Part shown: piece by piece, positions 1 through 7,622 of the stretch
Layout: each line of letters opens with the position of its first letter
How positions within the stretch are numbered: position 1 is the stretch's first letter
Origin: Brevibacillus_H sp049846925
Lineage (GTDB): Bacteria > Bacillota > Bacilli > Brevibacillales > Brevibacillaceae
Reading direction: 5' to 3'
Length of the DNA stretch: 64,000 bases
NCBI RefSeq assembly: GCF_049846925.1
Contig: NZ_JBNCMT010000001.1
Location: 62,001 to 126,000 of the forward strand
Notes under the pieces: generated by a model
Told to the model about the DNA's origin: nothing
Database searches by the model: none
Seen by the model: only the letters and a program-made list of their open reading frames with translations
Translations under genes and position numbers: made by a program

Positions 1-144
1 GACAACCATGTAATTTTCCTTTTGCTTCACAGGAACATTGCTGGGTGATTTTTGATTCACCTGTTGATTTGTTTCACTGCTTAACTGGCATCCAGCTAAA
101 GTAAAACAAACCAATAAAACAGATATGCATTTCCCTATCTTCAC
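1..144 (-). CDS. Putative lipoprotein, N-terminal part (runs off the left edge)
   Basis: A GTG-started frame of 48 codons stays open to the window edge. Residues 1-19 form a typical lipoprotein signal: a basic start (VKIGK), a hydrophobic run, and the lipobox LAGC with the acylated cysteine at residue 19. A polar Ser/Gln/Asn-rich linker follows, as is usual after the lipid anchor. A GAGG ribosome binding site lies about 10 bases upstream. The rest of the protein is outside the window, so its function cannot be told. It should be an exported, membrane-anchored protein. The spacing to the terminator of the next gene (191-222) suggests it has its own promoter. Confidence 0.75.
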   Translation of the reverse strand, partial: MKIGKCISVLLVCFTLAGCQLSSETNQQVNQKSPSNVPVKQKENYMVV

Positions 145-190
145 AGTTTGATCGCCTCACTCTTACTCTCGTCATCCCATATGACGATCC

Positions 191-222
191 AAAAAACCCG
201 AGGTTTCACAACACTCGGGTTC
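191..222 (-). terminator. Intrinsic terminator of the short-chain dehydrogenase gene
   Basis: An AACCCGAG / CTCGGGTT stem is followed on the minus strand by a run of six T. It lies 20-50 bases after the stop of the dehydrogenase gene. Confidence 0.85.
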
Positions 223-240
223 ATACAGCTAGAAATATTG

Positions 241-1011
241 TTAAAATCCAAAAGTAGACATCCCGCCGTCAACGGCAATGGTCTGCCCAGAAATATAAGC
301 AGCGGCATCGGAAGCCAAAAAGATTGTCGGACCCACCAAATCTTCCAGATCACCAATCCGTCCCATTGGCGTACGACTTAATATTTCTTGGACAAATTGT
401 GGATCATCCAGAAGCTTCTCGGTCAACGGGGTGCGGAAATACCAGGGAGCAATCGTATTAACGGTAACTCCGAACTTGTTCCACTCCAGTGTCAAGACTT
501 TGGACATATGAATAACCCCAGCCTTGCTAGCACCATAGGCAACACCAGTGCGAAGTGCCACCAGGCCTGCGACAGATGTGATGTTGATAATTCTTCCATA
601 TTGCTGCTCACACATGACTTTCCCTGCAGCTTGCGCCATAAAGAAGGTAGCTTTCAAATCAAGATCGACCACTCGATTCCAATCTTCTTCGGATACATCA
701 AGCGCCTTGGTACGTATGTTCATTCCGGCATTATTGACGAGAATATGCAGTCCACCAAGCTGATCAATGGTTTGGGCCACAATATCCTCATGACTTCCTG
801 CCTGTGTGATGTCTGCTTCAATCGCAATTGCTTTGCCACCCATTTCATGAATTTCATCCACTAGCTCATCCAACTGGGTACGGGTTCTTGAAACAAGTGC
901 CACTTGTGCCCCTGCTTCGCAAAGTCCAACCGCCAAAGTTCTGCCGATCCCTCTGCCTGCTCCTGTCACAATCGCTGTCTTTCCTGTCAAATCAAACCGC
1001 TTCGACGACAT
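241..1011 (-). CDS. Short-chain dehydrogenase/reductase (SDR)
   Basis: Classical SDR of 256 residues, the usual family length, giving an NAD(P)-dependent cytosolic oxidoreductase. The cofactor motif TGAGRGIG is at residues 16-23, NNAG at 93-96, and the catalytic Ser146, Tyr159 and Lys163 (YGASK) are all present. The C-terminal ISGQTIAVDGG is typical of the gluconate 5-dehydrogenase or 3-oxoacyl-ACP reductase-like branch, but the substrate cannot be read from sequence. The start at 1011 is chosen because GGAGGATAAC sits directly before that ATG; a longer frame would run into the repeat at 1041. It appears to be a single-gene transcript with a terminator at 191-222. Confidence 0.9.
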   Translation of the reverse strand: MSSKRFDLTGKTAIVTGAGRGIGRTLAVGLCEAGAQVALVSRTRTQLDELVDEIHEMGGKAIAIEADITQAGSHEDIVAQTIDQLGGLHILVNNAGMNIRTKALDVSEEDWNRVVDLDLKATFFMAQAAGKVMCEQQYGRIINITSVAGLVALRTGVAYGASKAGVIHMSKVLTLEWNKFGVTVNTIAPWYFRTPLTEKLLDDPQFVQEILSRTPMGRIGDLEDLVGPTIFLASDAAAYISGQTIAVDGGMSTFGF

Positions 1012-1040
1012 GTTATCCTCCACCTCTCCAATCGTGCAAT

Positions 1041-1142
1041 ACCCACCCGACACAAGCTATCGCTGGCGGTCGACTAAACGCAACATCCGTGTTGCATCGT
1101 CGACACTCGCACGTCCTGAGCATCGTCGGGCGGGGCCCCAAA
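1041..1142. repeat. Structured intergenic repeat, copy A (102 bp)
   Basis: Nearly identical to 35351-35452, with only a few differences over 102 bases. The ends are complementary (ACCCACCCGAC with GTCGGGCGGGG), so the unit can fold on itself. An inner hairpin at 1069-1104 has GTCGAC arms enclosing GCAAC/GTTGC. It lies between the divergent SDR and yfhH genes and would be in the leader of either transcript. Copy C (57772) has only the outer part. Confidence 0.85.
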
Positions 1143-1222
1143 CTCTTAAAAAAATTCGCTTCCAATCGCATAACCTCCTTTTTCTTGTTACAATCAATAT
1201 CGAGGATAAGGAGGTTGTCTCA

Positions 1223-1522
1223 ATGCGATTATTCAGTCAGATGACATTGGCAGAATTACAAATGGAAATGGAAACACTATTAAAAGAGGCCGAAGAGAAA
1301 AAAATTAAAGGTGATCTCGTAGGCTTCGGTATCCTGGAGCAGAAATTTTTCATGGCAAAATCGTATTTTGTAGGGACAAAAGACTTTTTTATTGGAAAAC
1401 CATACAAGGTACATGGACACGATTTGCCATTTACGATTGAGTATTTCAATGGTGTTTTTGCTTGGGGTCACTTTGAGGGATCTCAGGAGTCACTTGGCTT
1501 TCCGGTAGGTATGTTGGAGTAA
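1223..1522 (+). CDS. yfhH: YfhH family protein (DUF1811)
   Basis: Small cytosolic protein of 99 residues that resembles Bacillus subtilis YfhH (DUF1811), whose role is unknown. The N-terminal third is helical and charged (MTLAELQMEMETLLKEAEEK), followed by a beta-rich part including GKPYKVHG and YFNGVFAWG, as in that family. The start at 1223 has an ideal AAGGAGG site 8 bases upstream; the longer frame from 1010 would read through the repeat and has no such site. It is followed at 8 bases by the UPF0756 membrane gene, probably in one transcript. Confidence 0.85.
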   Translation: MRLFSQMTLAELQMEMETLLKEAEEKKIKGDLVGFGILEQKFFMAKSYFVGTKDFFIGKPYKVHGHDLPFTIEYFNGVFAWGHFEGSQESLGFPVGMLE

Positions 1523-1530
1523 ATCCCAGC

Positions 1531-2016
1531 ATGATTTCAACAGGATTAAAGGAGCTACTCTCTCGAATGGACAGTACCAATATCGTTTTACTCATCTTAC
1601 TTTGCTTAGGAATCGTCGGCAATAATAACGAAATCAGTATCGCCGTTGCTTTTCTTCTGCTACTCCGGCTTTTGCACGTGGAGCGAATGTTCCCGATACT
1701 TGAGCAGCATGGTCTCAAATTCGGGATTATCCTCCTGACGATTGGCGTGCTTGCACCTGTTGCCAGTGGTAAAATCACTCCCGAAGCCATTCTGAAAACA
1801 TTTTCTGATTGGCATTCGATTCTGGCCATTGGGATTGGCATATTCGTTGCTTTTCTGGGTGGGCATGGCGTTCAATTAATGACGAGAAACCCTTTGATTG
1901 TCAATGGGCTGCTCGTTGGAACCATTGTTGGCGTCACTTTTTTCCGTGGTGTGCCAGTCGGTCCACTGATTGCAGCCGGAATGCTTGCCTTTGTTTTGCA
2001 GTTTTTGCCCAAATAG
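1531..2016 (+). CDS. UPF0756 (DUF441) membrane protein
   Basis: Very hydrophobic protein of up to 161 residues with four predicted membrane helices, around residues 18-50, 63-80, 97-115 and 125-158. Gly-rich stretches such as FLGGHGVQLM and GVTFFRGVPVG match the UPF0756/DUF441 family (YtwI in B. subtilis), which has no known function. The start is uncertain. ATG at 1531 has GGAG 11 bases upstream, while ATG at 1567 gives 149 residues, closer to the family norm, with AAGGAG 12 bases upstream. It follows yfhH at 8 bases, so cotranscription is likely. Confidence 0.8.
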   Translation: MISTGLKELLSRMDSTNIVLLILLCLGIVGNNNEISIAVAFLLLLRLLHVERMFPILEQHGLKFGIILLTIGVLAPVASGKITPEAILKTFSDWHSILAIGIGIFVAFLGGHGVQLMTRNPLIVNGLLVGTIVGVTFFRGVPVGPLIAAGMLAFVLQFLPK

Positions 2017-2127
2017 ACGTACTCAACTTCATCACCCTTCTTGACAATTGGTGACAGGTTCCAGACATCTTTTTTCCCACTTTTGCATACAATGAGGAAA
2101 TGGTGTATGGAGTGAGGAGTTGAGAAC

Positions 2128-2268
2128 ATGCACATCTATGAAAAAAACGGTATTTTTTTTGCTGAAATCGAATACCAGTCCGAGCGCATAGTCAAAACAG
2201 GCAAGACACCAGAAGAAGCGCAAAAACGTTTACTCACTACATTAATGGTTCTCGAAATGATCGGATAA
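2128..2268 (+). CDS. Small hypothetical protein (46 aa)
   Basis: A 46-residue frame with a good ribosome binding site (GAGGAG about 8 bases before ATG), ending just before a strong terminator at 2286-2313. The composition is protein-like: a beta-strand-like start (MHIYEKNGIFFAEIEYQS) and a helical end (TPEEAQKRLLTTLMVLEMIG). This strand-strand-helix order is loosely like the HicB antitoxin fold, but it is too short to claim kinship, and no toxin gene is next to it. Function is unknown. Confidence 0.6.
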   Translation: MHIYEKNGIFFAEIEYQSERIVKTGKTPEEAQKRLLTTLMVLEMIG

Positions 2269-2285
2269 ATGATTCTCATACATGC

Positions 2286-2313
2286 AAAAGACCCTTGCTC
2301 TCAAGGGTCTTTA
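2286..2313. terminator. Intrinsic terminator
   Basis: Perfect 11-bp stem AAAGACCCTTG/CAAGGGTCTTT with loop CTCT, A-rich before and T-rich after. It lies 18 bases past the small gene at 2128-2268. Confidence 0.8.
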
Positions 2314-2330
2314 TTGTGGGGTGAAACGAT

Positions 2331-3269
2331 TTGTTCAGAGATCGGCGAATTAAAAATCAACAAGTTTTTATACATAAGTGTCAGTTACCCAGCGGGACCT
2401 TCCGCCTGTCGCCTGACAGTGAAGTGATTAATCCCTATTTTACGAACCTTGGACTGCTTGCTTTAACAGAAATAGGAGATTGTGAGCCAGTCAAGCAGCA
2501 CCTGCTGTGGTATCTCAAACATGTTTCTCCGAACGGGTATGTAAATGACTATCGCTACCGCTATCCACACGAAATTGACACGGGAACTGCAGACAGCGAG
2601 GACAGCTATCATGCGACGTTCTTTTCTCTTTTGTATGAGTACATCAAACAATCGGAAGATCTGCACTGGTTTATGGCCATTCGTGACCAGCTTGCATCAA
2701 TTTTACAATCGCTTTGCAAACTCCAGTGCCCAGATGGGCTGACCTGGGCTAAGCACTCCTATAAAGTGAAATACCTGATGGACAATTGTGAAGTATATCA
2801 AGGATTGATTGATGCTAGTCAATTATTCCACCTGATGAATGATCGGAAAAATGCCCATCTTGCTGAACAATGCGCCCTCGCTTGTAAACAAGGAATCAAT
2901 CGTACCTATAAAGAAAAAACGAACTCTTTTGCAATCTATGGATCAACTTATCCGACCTGGACAAAATGGTATCCCGATGCAACAAGTCAGGCCTTTCCCC
3001 TTGTTTATGAGATTATCGAGTCTTCCAGTTCACAAGCGATTTCCCTGTACAACAAAATAATAGGTGGCTTCCCGCACTTTGAATTATTCGAAATCAAAGA
3101 CTCCTACCCGTGGATGATCATGGGTCTATGTGCGCATGTCATGAATGACAGGGATCGGGTGAAACGTATGACACAAGCCGCAGACAACCTTTATATAAAC
3201 GGTCCCAGACAAAATTATTGGGTCTTGCATGAAGCTGGTCGTTATATTCAATTGGTGTTACGGCAGTAA
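2331..3269 (+). CDS. Six-hairpin-type (alpha/alpha barrel) hypothetical protein
   Basis: A 312-residue soluble protein with a TTG start preceded by GGGGTG at 8 bases. It is made of repeated helical hairpins and has the Trp/Tyr/Asp-rich look of (alpha/alpha)6-barrel glycosidase-like proteins: GTFRLSPDS near the start, TADSEDSYHATFF around residue 86, and a WTKWYPDATSQAFPL segment around 210. I see no signal peptide, so it should act in the cytosol. The substrate, and whether it is an enzyme, cannot be told. Its end overlaps the convergent HD-domain gene by 12 bases. Confidence 0.6.
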   Translation: MFRDRRIKNQQVFIHKCQLPSGTFRLSPDSEVINPYFTNLGLLALTEIGDCEPVKQHLLWYLKHVSPNGYVNDYRYRYPHEIDTGTADSEDSYHATFFSLLYEYIKQSEDLHWFMAIRDQLASILQSLCKLQCPDGLTWAKHSYKVKYLMDNCEVYQGLIDASQLFHLMNDRKNAHLAEQCALACKQGINRTYKEKTNSFAIYGSTYPTWTKWYPDATSQAFPLVYEIIESSSSQAISLYNKIIGGFPHFELFEIKDSYPWMIMGLCAHVMNDRDRVKRMTQAADNLYINGPRQNYWVLHEAGRYIQLVLRQ

Positions 3270-3848
3270 ATATCCTTTTTCCACGGAATGTCGGATCAAG
3301 TCCTCGACAAACTCCCACAATGCTTTTGAACCGTCTGCAATGACTCCGCAGCGCTTAATAACCATATCTCTGGTCACCTGATGTTTGCGCCACGTTGCAC
3401 CCTCGGTATAGTAATTTTGTATTAGTGGGGAAAGGCGGTCAATGGAATGAGCAAATTTTGCTTCGGGTGTTGCACGTTCCTCGAACTCATCCCATAGCTG
3501 GCGAATTTCTCTCGTCTGATCTTCTGGCAGAATCGAGAATATTCTGTCAGCGGCTGCTTTTTCACGTTCCTCTTTGTCCTGGTACCCCTTCTCATCATAC
3601 GCAAACGTGTCACCTGCATCGATTTCAATGATGTCGTGGATGAGGACGAGCTTCATTACATGTGTCACGTCCACTTCCTCATTGGCATGCTCACGCAAAA
3701 TCATCGCCATCATAGCTAAGTGCCACGAGTGCTCGGCATCGTTTTCGTTTCGAGACTTGTTAATCAAAAAAGATTGTCTGTATACGCTCTTCAGCTTGTC
3801 AACTTCAGTCAAAAACTGTATCTGTTGCAAGATACGATTCTCTGTCAT
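3258..3848 (-). CDS. HD-domain phosphohydrolase, YfbR/HDDC2-like
   Basis: A 196-residue protein with the metal-binding HD signature: His40 in AEHSWHLAMMA, His71-Asp72 in LIHDIIEIDAGD, and a later Asp in FAHSIDRL. This pattern, the length and the surrounding residues match the YfbR/HDDC2 group of 5'-deoxynucleotidases (established for that family). Activity on deoxyribonucleoside monophosphates here is inferred. It follows the 104-residue unknown gene at 3861 by 12 bases on the same strand and probably shares its transcript with ytpQ. Confidence 0.85.
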   Translation of the reverse strand: MTENRILQQIQFLTEVDKLKSVYRQSFLINKSRNENDAEHSWHLAMMAMILREHANEEVDVTHVMKLVLIHDIIEIDAGDTFAYDEKGYQDKEEREKAAADRIFSILPEDQTREIRQLWDEFEERATPEAKFAHSIDRLSPLIQNYYTEGATWRKHQVTRDMVIKRCGVIADGSKALWEFVEDLIRHSVEKGYLLP

Positions 3849-3860
3849 CTTGTACGCCTC

Positions 3861-4175
3861 CTACTTGGGCTGACGCAGTCCAAGCTTTTTAACGATGCTC
3901 ATAAACATTTTATACGTAATATTCATCTCTTCATCTTTTTTCAAAGAATCACGGTAGGTCACATAATCTTCATACAGCTCATCCAGACAATCTTCCAGCA
4001 GCTCTTTTTCCTGTTTGGTGAGAAGGTTTACCGCATCCTGTTTTGGCCCATTTGATTTGGGGCTAGTTGATTGGGGTCCAGTTGCTTTTGGTCCCGCTGG
4101 TCTCGTTCCTGTGTTTCTGGAGCCTGCAGCTTTTTGTTCAAAAGCCTTCCGATCCGTTGGTTTGCGGTGGTTCAT
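3861..4175 (-). CDS. Hypothetical protein with basic, Gly-Pro-Lys-rich N-terminus
   Basis: 104 residues in two parts. Residues 1-45 are low complexity and basic, with a loose repeat of the type GPKxxGPxSxxPKSNGPK, likely disordered. Residues 50-104 are an acidic then basic helical region (LLTKQEKELLEDCLDELYEDY, then MFMSIVKKLG). It lies 7 bases after ytpQ and 12 bases before the HD gene, so it is probably cotranscribed. The start is weakly supported because only GTAGG is near it. I do not recognise a family. Confidence 0.65.
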   Translation of the reverse strand: MNHRKPTDRKAFEQKAAGSRNTGTRPAGPKATGPQSTSPKSNGPKQDAVNLLTKQEKELLEDCLDELYEDYVTYRDSLKKDEEMNITYKMFMSIVKKLGLRQPK

Positions 4176-4182
4176 ATTCAGC

Positions 4183-5019
4183 CTACTTTCCCTTTGAATG
4201 TTTTACTACGATATAGGATTCCAAGGTTTGGTTATGATACAAAAACGGGAATGGCGAGATGGGTATGTCTCCTTTACTCGCAAAGTCATAGGTTAATCTA
4301 GAGAGTAACTGCATTCCTATTTCATCCTGTATGTCTACGATAATCAGAACATCCATATGTGGAATGGCAACACCGAGAGCTTCGCCTTTTTTCTCCTGGT
4401 CATATTGATCGAGAAGTTCAGTCAGGAGAACCCGACTTGCCGCATAACCGTCTTGGGGATTGATAAAATGAACCGGATTGCCGGCGACTTCCTGCGTGCG
4501 AACCGATAGCGGCAATTTTCGCAAATTCTGTAGCGAGTACGTGTGTAATTGATCCACTGACCATCCTGCGTCCTCCAGCATGGAATGATTGATCAGAAGG
4601 TACCCCTCTTTGCGATCCAGAGCATAGGCAATGATCGATTCGGAAGTATGCTCTCGGTACACCAATTTCTGACCGCCTGGATGGTTGGTTACAAAAGATA
4701 CGTGGCGCAATACAGGATAAACATTCATCTCTTGATTCGTAAGATCACGAGTTTCAATCAATCCCTTGATCCCGGCAACAACATGTGTCACAAATGAATA
4801 CAGTGCTTCTCTTCTCTGATCGGGATACCTTTCTACCCGCTCATACAGCTTTTCCAAAGAGATTTCCTTTTCAATGGACTTGTCTCCCTCGAGCCCCATC
4901 AACAGAATATGCTGTTGGTGTGCTTTCACTTCCCAACCTTCGGGAAGTTGTGTTTCCAATAATTCAACAACTCTTCGCTGTAACGATGCTCGGATGCGAC
5001 ACAATTCACTTCCTGACAT
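4183..5019 (-). CDS. ytpQ: YtpQ, DUF1444/UPF0354 family protein
   Basis: 278 residues, close to the roughly 270 of B. subtilis YtpQ. Family-like segments include LRHVSFVTNHPG, AYALDRKEGYLLINHSMLEDAGWS and ISPFPFLYHNQTLESYIVVKHS. The protein is soluble and its role is unknown across the family. A clear AAAGGAG site precedes the ATG at 5019. It is the first of three closely spaced minus-strand genes (ytpQ, 104-aa unknown, HD phosphohydrolase), which hints at a link to nucleotide housekeeping, but that is inference. Confidence 0.85.
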   Translation of the reverse strand: MSGSELCRIRASLQRRVVELLETQLPEGWEVKAHQQHILLMGLEGDKSIEKEISLEKLYERVERYPDQRREALYSFVTHVVAGIKGLIETRDLTNQEMNVYPVLRHVSFVTNHPGGQKLVYREHTSESIIAYALDRKEGYLLINHSMLEDAGWSVDQLHTYSLQNLRKLPLSVRTQEVAGNPVHFINPQDGYAASRVLLTELLDQYDQEKKGEALGVAIPHMDVLIIVDIQDEIGMQLLSRLTYDFASKGDIPISPFPFLYHNQTLESYIVVKHSKGK

Positions 5020-5052
5020 GACAAACTCCTTTCATTTGAATATTTGCGTTAT

Positions 5053-6156
5053 TTACCAAGGCGGAGCATCCTCCTGCTGTGGGACAAACTGTCTTTCAGA
5101 TGTTGAACGCCTTTCCAGATCATGCAGAACCTCATGAAGCTCTTTTGGTTTGAGAAACTCCACAGGTGAACATCCCTTTTCAAATTGGATCATATCTCCT
5201 TCCAACAGGATGAGATAACGTCCATTTGCCTTTGCAATGTGCACCTTATCCCCGTAGTCGGCTAGTAATGCTCGAATTTGAATGTGATCCAGCTTTAATT
5301 TTAACTCAATGTCTGGTTGCTGCTCCGCAAACCACTGTGCTGCCTCCATGACCGTTTCGTGTTCCCATTTCTCTGACAACTCTCGCTTCGGACTGGCGGC
5401 AATCCGCTCAATTTCTTCCTCTTCCCGTTCTCTTTCTTCTGATGGCTCCGGGTAGATTTGTTCAATATGTTGTCTCGCAAGTGAAAGAACCTCTCGGGAC
5501 ATCACGTCATGCACGGTTTCGGGATATTCAATATACTTAAGGAACTCCTCAAAATATCGTGCATGGGAAAACTGATGAATTTTCACATGAAAATTGTCAG
5601 TCATACCAGGCTCCAACAGATGAGGAAACATGATGGACTTCATATTTTTTGCATTAATCGCCATGTTGACGTTCGAGATGAGGCTTTTTTCGTCTGTAAT
5701 TACGGCTGTTTTTTGCTCAAAGTCACACTTCAGGATAAACAGAAAATGATCATCGTATTTATCCAACCGAGCTTTTACAAGCAAAAGAACGCCACCTCGA
5801 ACCTGTGAAGTACGCAAATACATATGCAGCAACTCGGACGTAGCTGTCTGGATTGCCTCCTGCCCTACTGCATGTAACAGCCTTTGAAAGATACCGTATG
5901 TAGGATTGGAGTCGATTGGATGGCCTTGCTCGATAATAAATTGCCCTATTTTCGTCGGACTGCCGTCACTTTTCGGAGTAGCTTCAACTTTTCGTTTGGC
6001 AATTTTCGTGAACTCGCCATCTAAAAAATCCTTTAGTTCACTCGACTGATAGTCATCATGAGACAATAGCTTGGACATGGTTACCCGTTTGTTGCTCGTA
6101 TCTGATTCTGGCTGTTCCACCAAGTAAAAGCTCAGCCAATCTACGATAAAATTCAT
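5053..6156 (-). CDS. DUF3900-type conserved hypothetical protein
   Basis: 367-residue cytosolic protein. The segments LKDFLDGEFTKIAKRKVE, PTKIGQFIIEQGHPI, LKCDFEQKTAVITDE and KIHQFSHARYFEEFLKYIEY are the ones I associate with DUF3900 proteins of Bacilli, which have no assigned function. An acidic helical stretch (EEREREEEEIERIAAS) lies around residue 240. The overall plan (a C-terminal LEGDMIQFEKGCSP after a DNA-handling-like core) recalls nucleoid-associated NdpA-type proteins, but this is only a resemblance. It is transcribed divergently from the Ser/Thr kinase gene. Confidence 0.75.
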   Translation of the reverse strand: MNFIVDWLSFYLVEQPESDTSNKRVTMSKLLSHDDYQSSELKDFLDGEFTKIAKRKVEATPKSDGSPTKIGQFIIEQGHPIDSNPTYGIFQRLLHAVGQEAIQTATSELLHMYLRTSQVRGGVLLLVKARLDKYDDHFLFILKCDFEQKTAVITDEKSLISNVNMAINAKNMKSIMFPHLLEPGMTDNFHVKIHQFSHARYFEEFLKYIEYPETVHDVMSREVLSLARQHIEQIYPEPSEEREREEEEIERIAASPKRELSEKWEHETVMEAAQWFAEQQPDIELKLKLDHIQIRALLADYGDKVHIAKANGRYLILLEGDMIQFEKGCSPVEFLKPKELHEVLHDLERRSTSERQFVPQQEDAPPW

Positions 6157-6294
6157 ACTCTCCCCAAAACTCCCTTACTGTCTGCCTGCATTTCCGCTCA
6201 TGATTATACCAAAAAAGAACATAGTTTGAACATTGTAATCACCCATTAATGATGTTACTGTATCCACATAATCAGTGACGGGGGTTTTTCGACT

Positions 6295-7122
6295 GTGCTG
6301 TTCGAACGTATTCTTGAATTCATCCAACAATGGAGGGACCGCCCTCTCAAACCACGTACAACGATAGGCAAATATCAAATTGAGTCCGTGATTGGTTCAG
6401 GCAGTTATGGTATTGCTTACCTTGTGAAAAATAAGGAAACGAATGAAATCATGGTCGCCAAACAGGTTAAAAAAAGCCGGATGGGCAAACCAAAAGGTGT
6501 GGCGATGCAACAATATGAGGCAGATGTACTTGCAAAAGTCAGTCATCTACCATATGTACCTAAGTTTATTGAAATTTTTTCAGATAAAAATCGCTGTTTT
6601 CTGGTTATGTCTTATGTTCATGGTCATGCTTTAGAGGACCTGTTGTTTGAGCAGCACGTCGTCTTTTCTCATGAGGAATCGCTGCGTTTGTTGCGCAAAA
6701 TTGCATGTGTCGTACAGTCTTTGCACGAGCAAGGTTTAATTCACCGGGATGTACGGATTCCCAATATCATTTTATTTGAAAAAGAGCCTTATTTAATCGA
6801 TTTTGGTCTTGCTCGCTTTATGGGAGACAAGCCTACTTATGAGTCGCCCGATCTGGATGGTTATCCTGTTGAAAAACAACTGAAGCGTGAAGTCCACCCT
6901 AGAAGCGATCTTTACGCCATGGGCCACTTGCTGCTGTTTTTACTGTACTCGTCTTATGATCAGGAGTCCACAGAGGAAAAAAGCTGGCAAGATGAGCTGC
7001 AACTGGATGAACCATTGCACAACCTGCTGAAACGTCTGTTGCAACTGGACACCTCTTTTGAAAGCACGCATGACTTGATTGCTGCGATTGACTTGCTGCT
7101 CGAAAAGAACAAAAAGCAGTAA
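6295..7122 (+). CDS. Serine/threonine protein kinase-like protein
   Basis: 275 residues, GTG start with GGGGG 10 bases upstream. Kinase landmarks are in order: glycine loop VIGSGSYGIAYLV (residues 31-43), the lysine in MVAKQVKK, catalytic loop HRDVRIPN near residue 150, and metal motif DFGLARF. The catalytic loop has HRDxR instead of the usual HRDxK; Asp and Asn are kept, so activity is possible but altered ATP handling cannot be excluded. There is no membrane segment or PASTA domain, so this is a small cytosolic Hanks-type kinase rather than a PrkC homologue. Its target is unknown. Confidence 0.85.
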   Translation: MLFERILEFIQQWRDRPLKPRTTIGKYQIESVIGSGSYGIAYLVKNKETNEIMVAKQVKKSRMGKPKGVAMQQYEADVLAKVSHLPYVPKFIEIFSDKNRCFLVMSYVHGHALEDLLFEQHVVFSHEESLRLLRKIACVVQSLHEQGLIHRDVRIPNIILFEKEPYLIDFGLARFMGDKPTYESPDLDGYPVEKQLKREVHPRSDLYAMGHLLLFLLYSSYDQESTEEKSWQDELQLDEPLHNLLKRLLQLDTSFESTHDLIAAIDLLLEKNKKQ

Positions 7123-7157
7123 CGAATCGTTTCGCCTGCTTTTTGTTTATCGAAATG

Positions 7158-7313
7158 TTACTCTTTAATCTCTTGGTGCTTTGCTTCTTCCATTTTGGTT
7201 TTCAGCTCGGCCGCTTCTCTTCTCAGTGTATTTCGTTCCTGTTTCGTCAATACTTCTCCCCCTACTCGTCCGTTCACCAGCAGGGCTTCTTCATCCAATC
7301 GATCTCGATTCAT
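7158..7313 (-). CDS. Small charged hypothetical protein (51 aa)
   Basis: 51 residues with an excellent AAGGAGG site 7 bases before ATG. The sequence is largely one charged helix (VLTKQERNTLRREAAELKTKMEEAKHQ split by GGE), suggesting a short coiled coil. It is convergent with the kinase gene and followed upstream by the 231-bp repeat at 7346. Strong translation signals argue that it is real. Function is unknown. Confidence 0.7.
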   Translation of the reverse strand: MNRDRLDEEALLVNGRVGGEVLTKQERNTLRREAAELKTKMEEAKHQEIKE

Positions 7314-7345
7314 GGAACTTCCTCCTTAACAGATCAGTAAGAGCC

Positions 7346-7576
7346 AGTTCAAAAAGAGAGGATGTTTCGATGCCCCGATGAGAGGGCACAAACAGAGCCT
7401 CGAAGTTCAAGGCGCCGAAGACCCGAGGTCGACTAAATGCACCAACGTCCTGTTGGTAACGTCGACACTCCCACGTCCTGTGGAGCGCAGCTATAACGTA
7501 GGTGAGTCTACGTGAGCAGCGGAGGGGCAAGGCAACGCAGAAATTCGAACGCTATGTTTCCCGGACTTTTTGAACT
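7346..7576. repeat. 231-bp inverted-repeat-bounded element sharing the GTCGAC hairpin module
   Basis: Bounded by an 11-bp inverted repeat AGTTCAAAAAG/CTTTTTGAACT. Inside, at 7428-7466, is a hairpin with GTCGAC arms, TAAATGC after the left arm, and an ACCAAC/GTTGGT inner stem. It is followed by CACTCCCACGTCCTG, almost the same as CACTCGCACGTCCTG in copies A and B. No protein is encoded. It fills the 309-base gap between the 51-aa gene and the DEAD-box helicase, and looks like a small non-coding mobile or structured RNA-type element. Confidence 0.7.
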
Positions 7577-7622
7577 TCCTCTATATGATCCTAAGCTGTT
7601 CTATTAAGGGGATTCTTATGTA

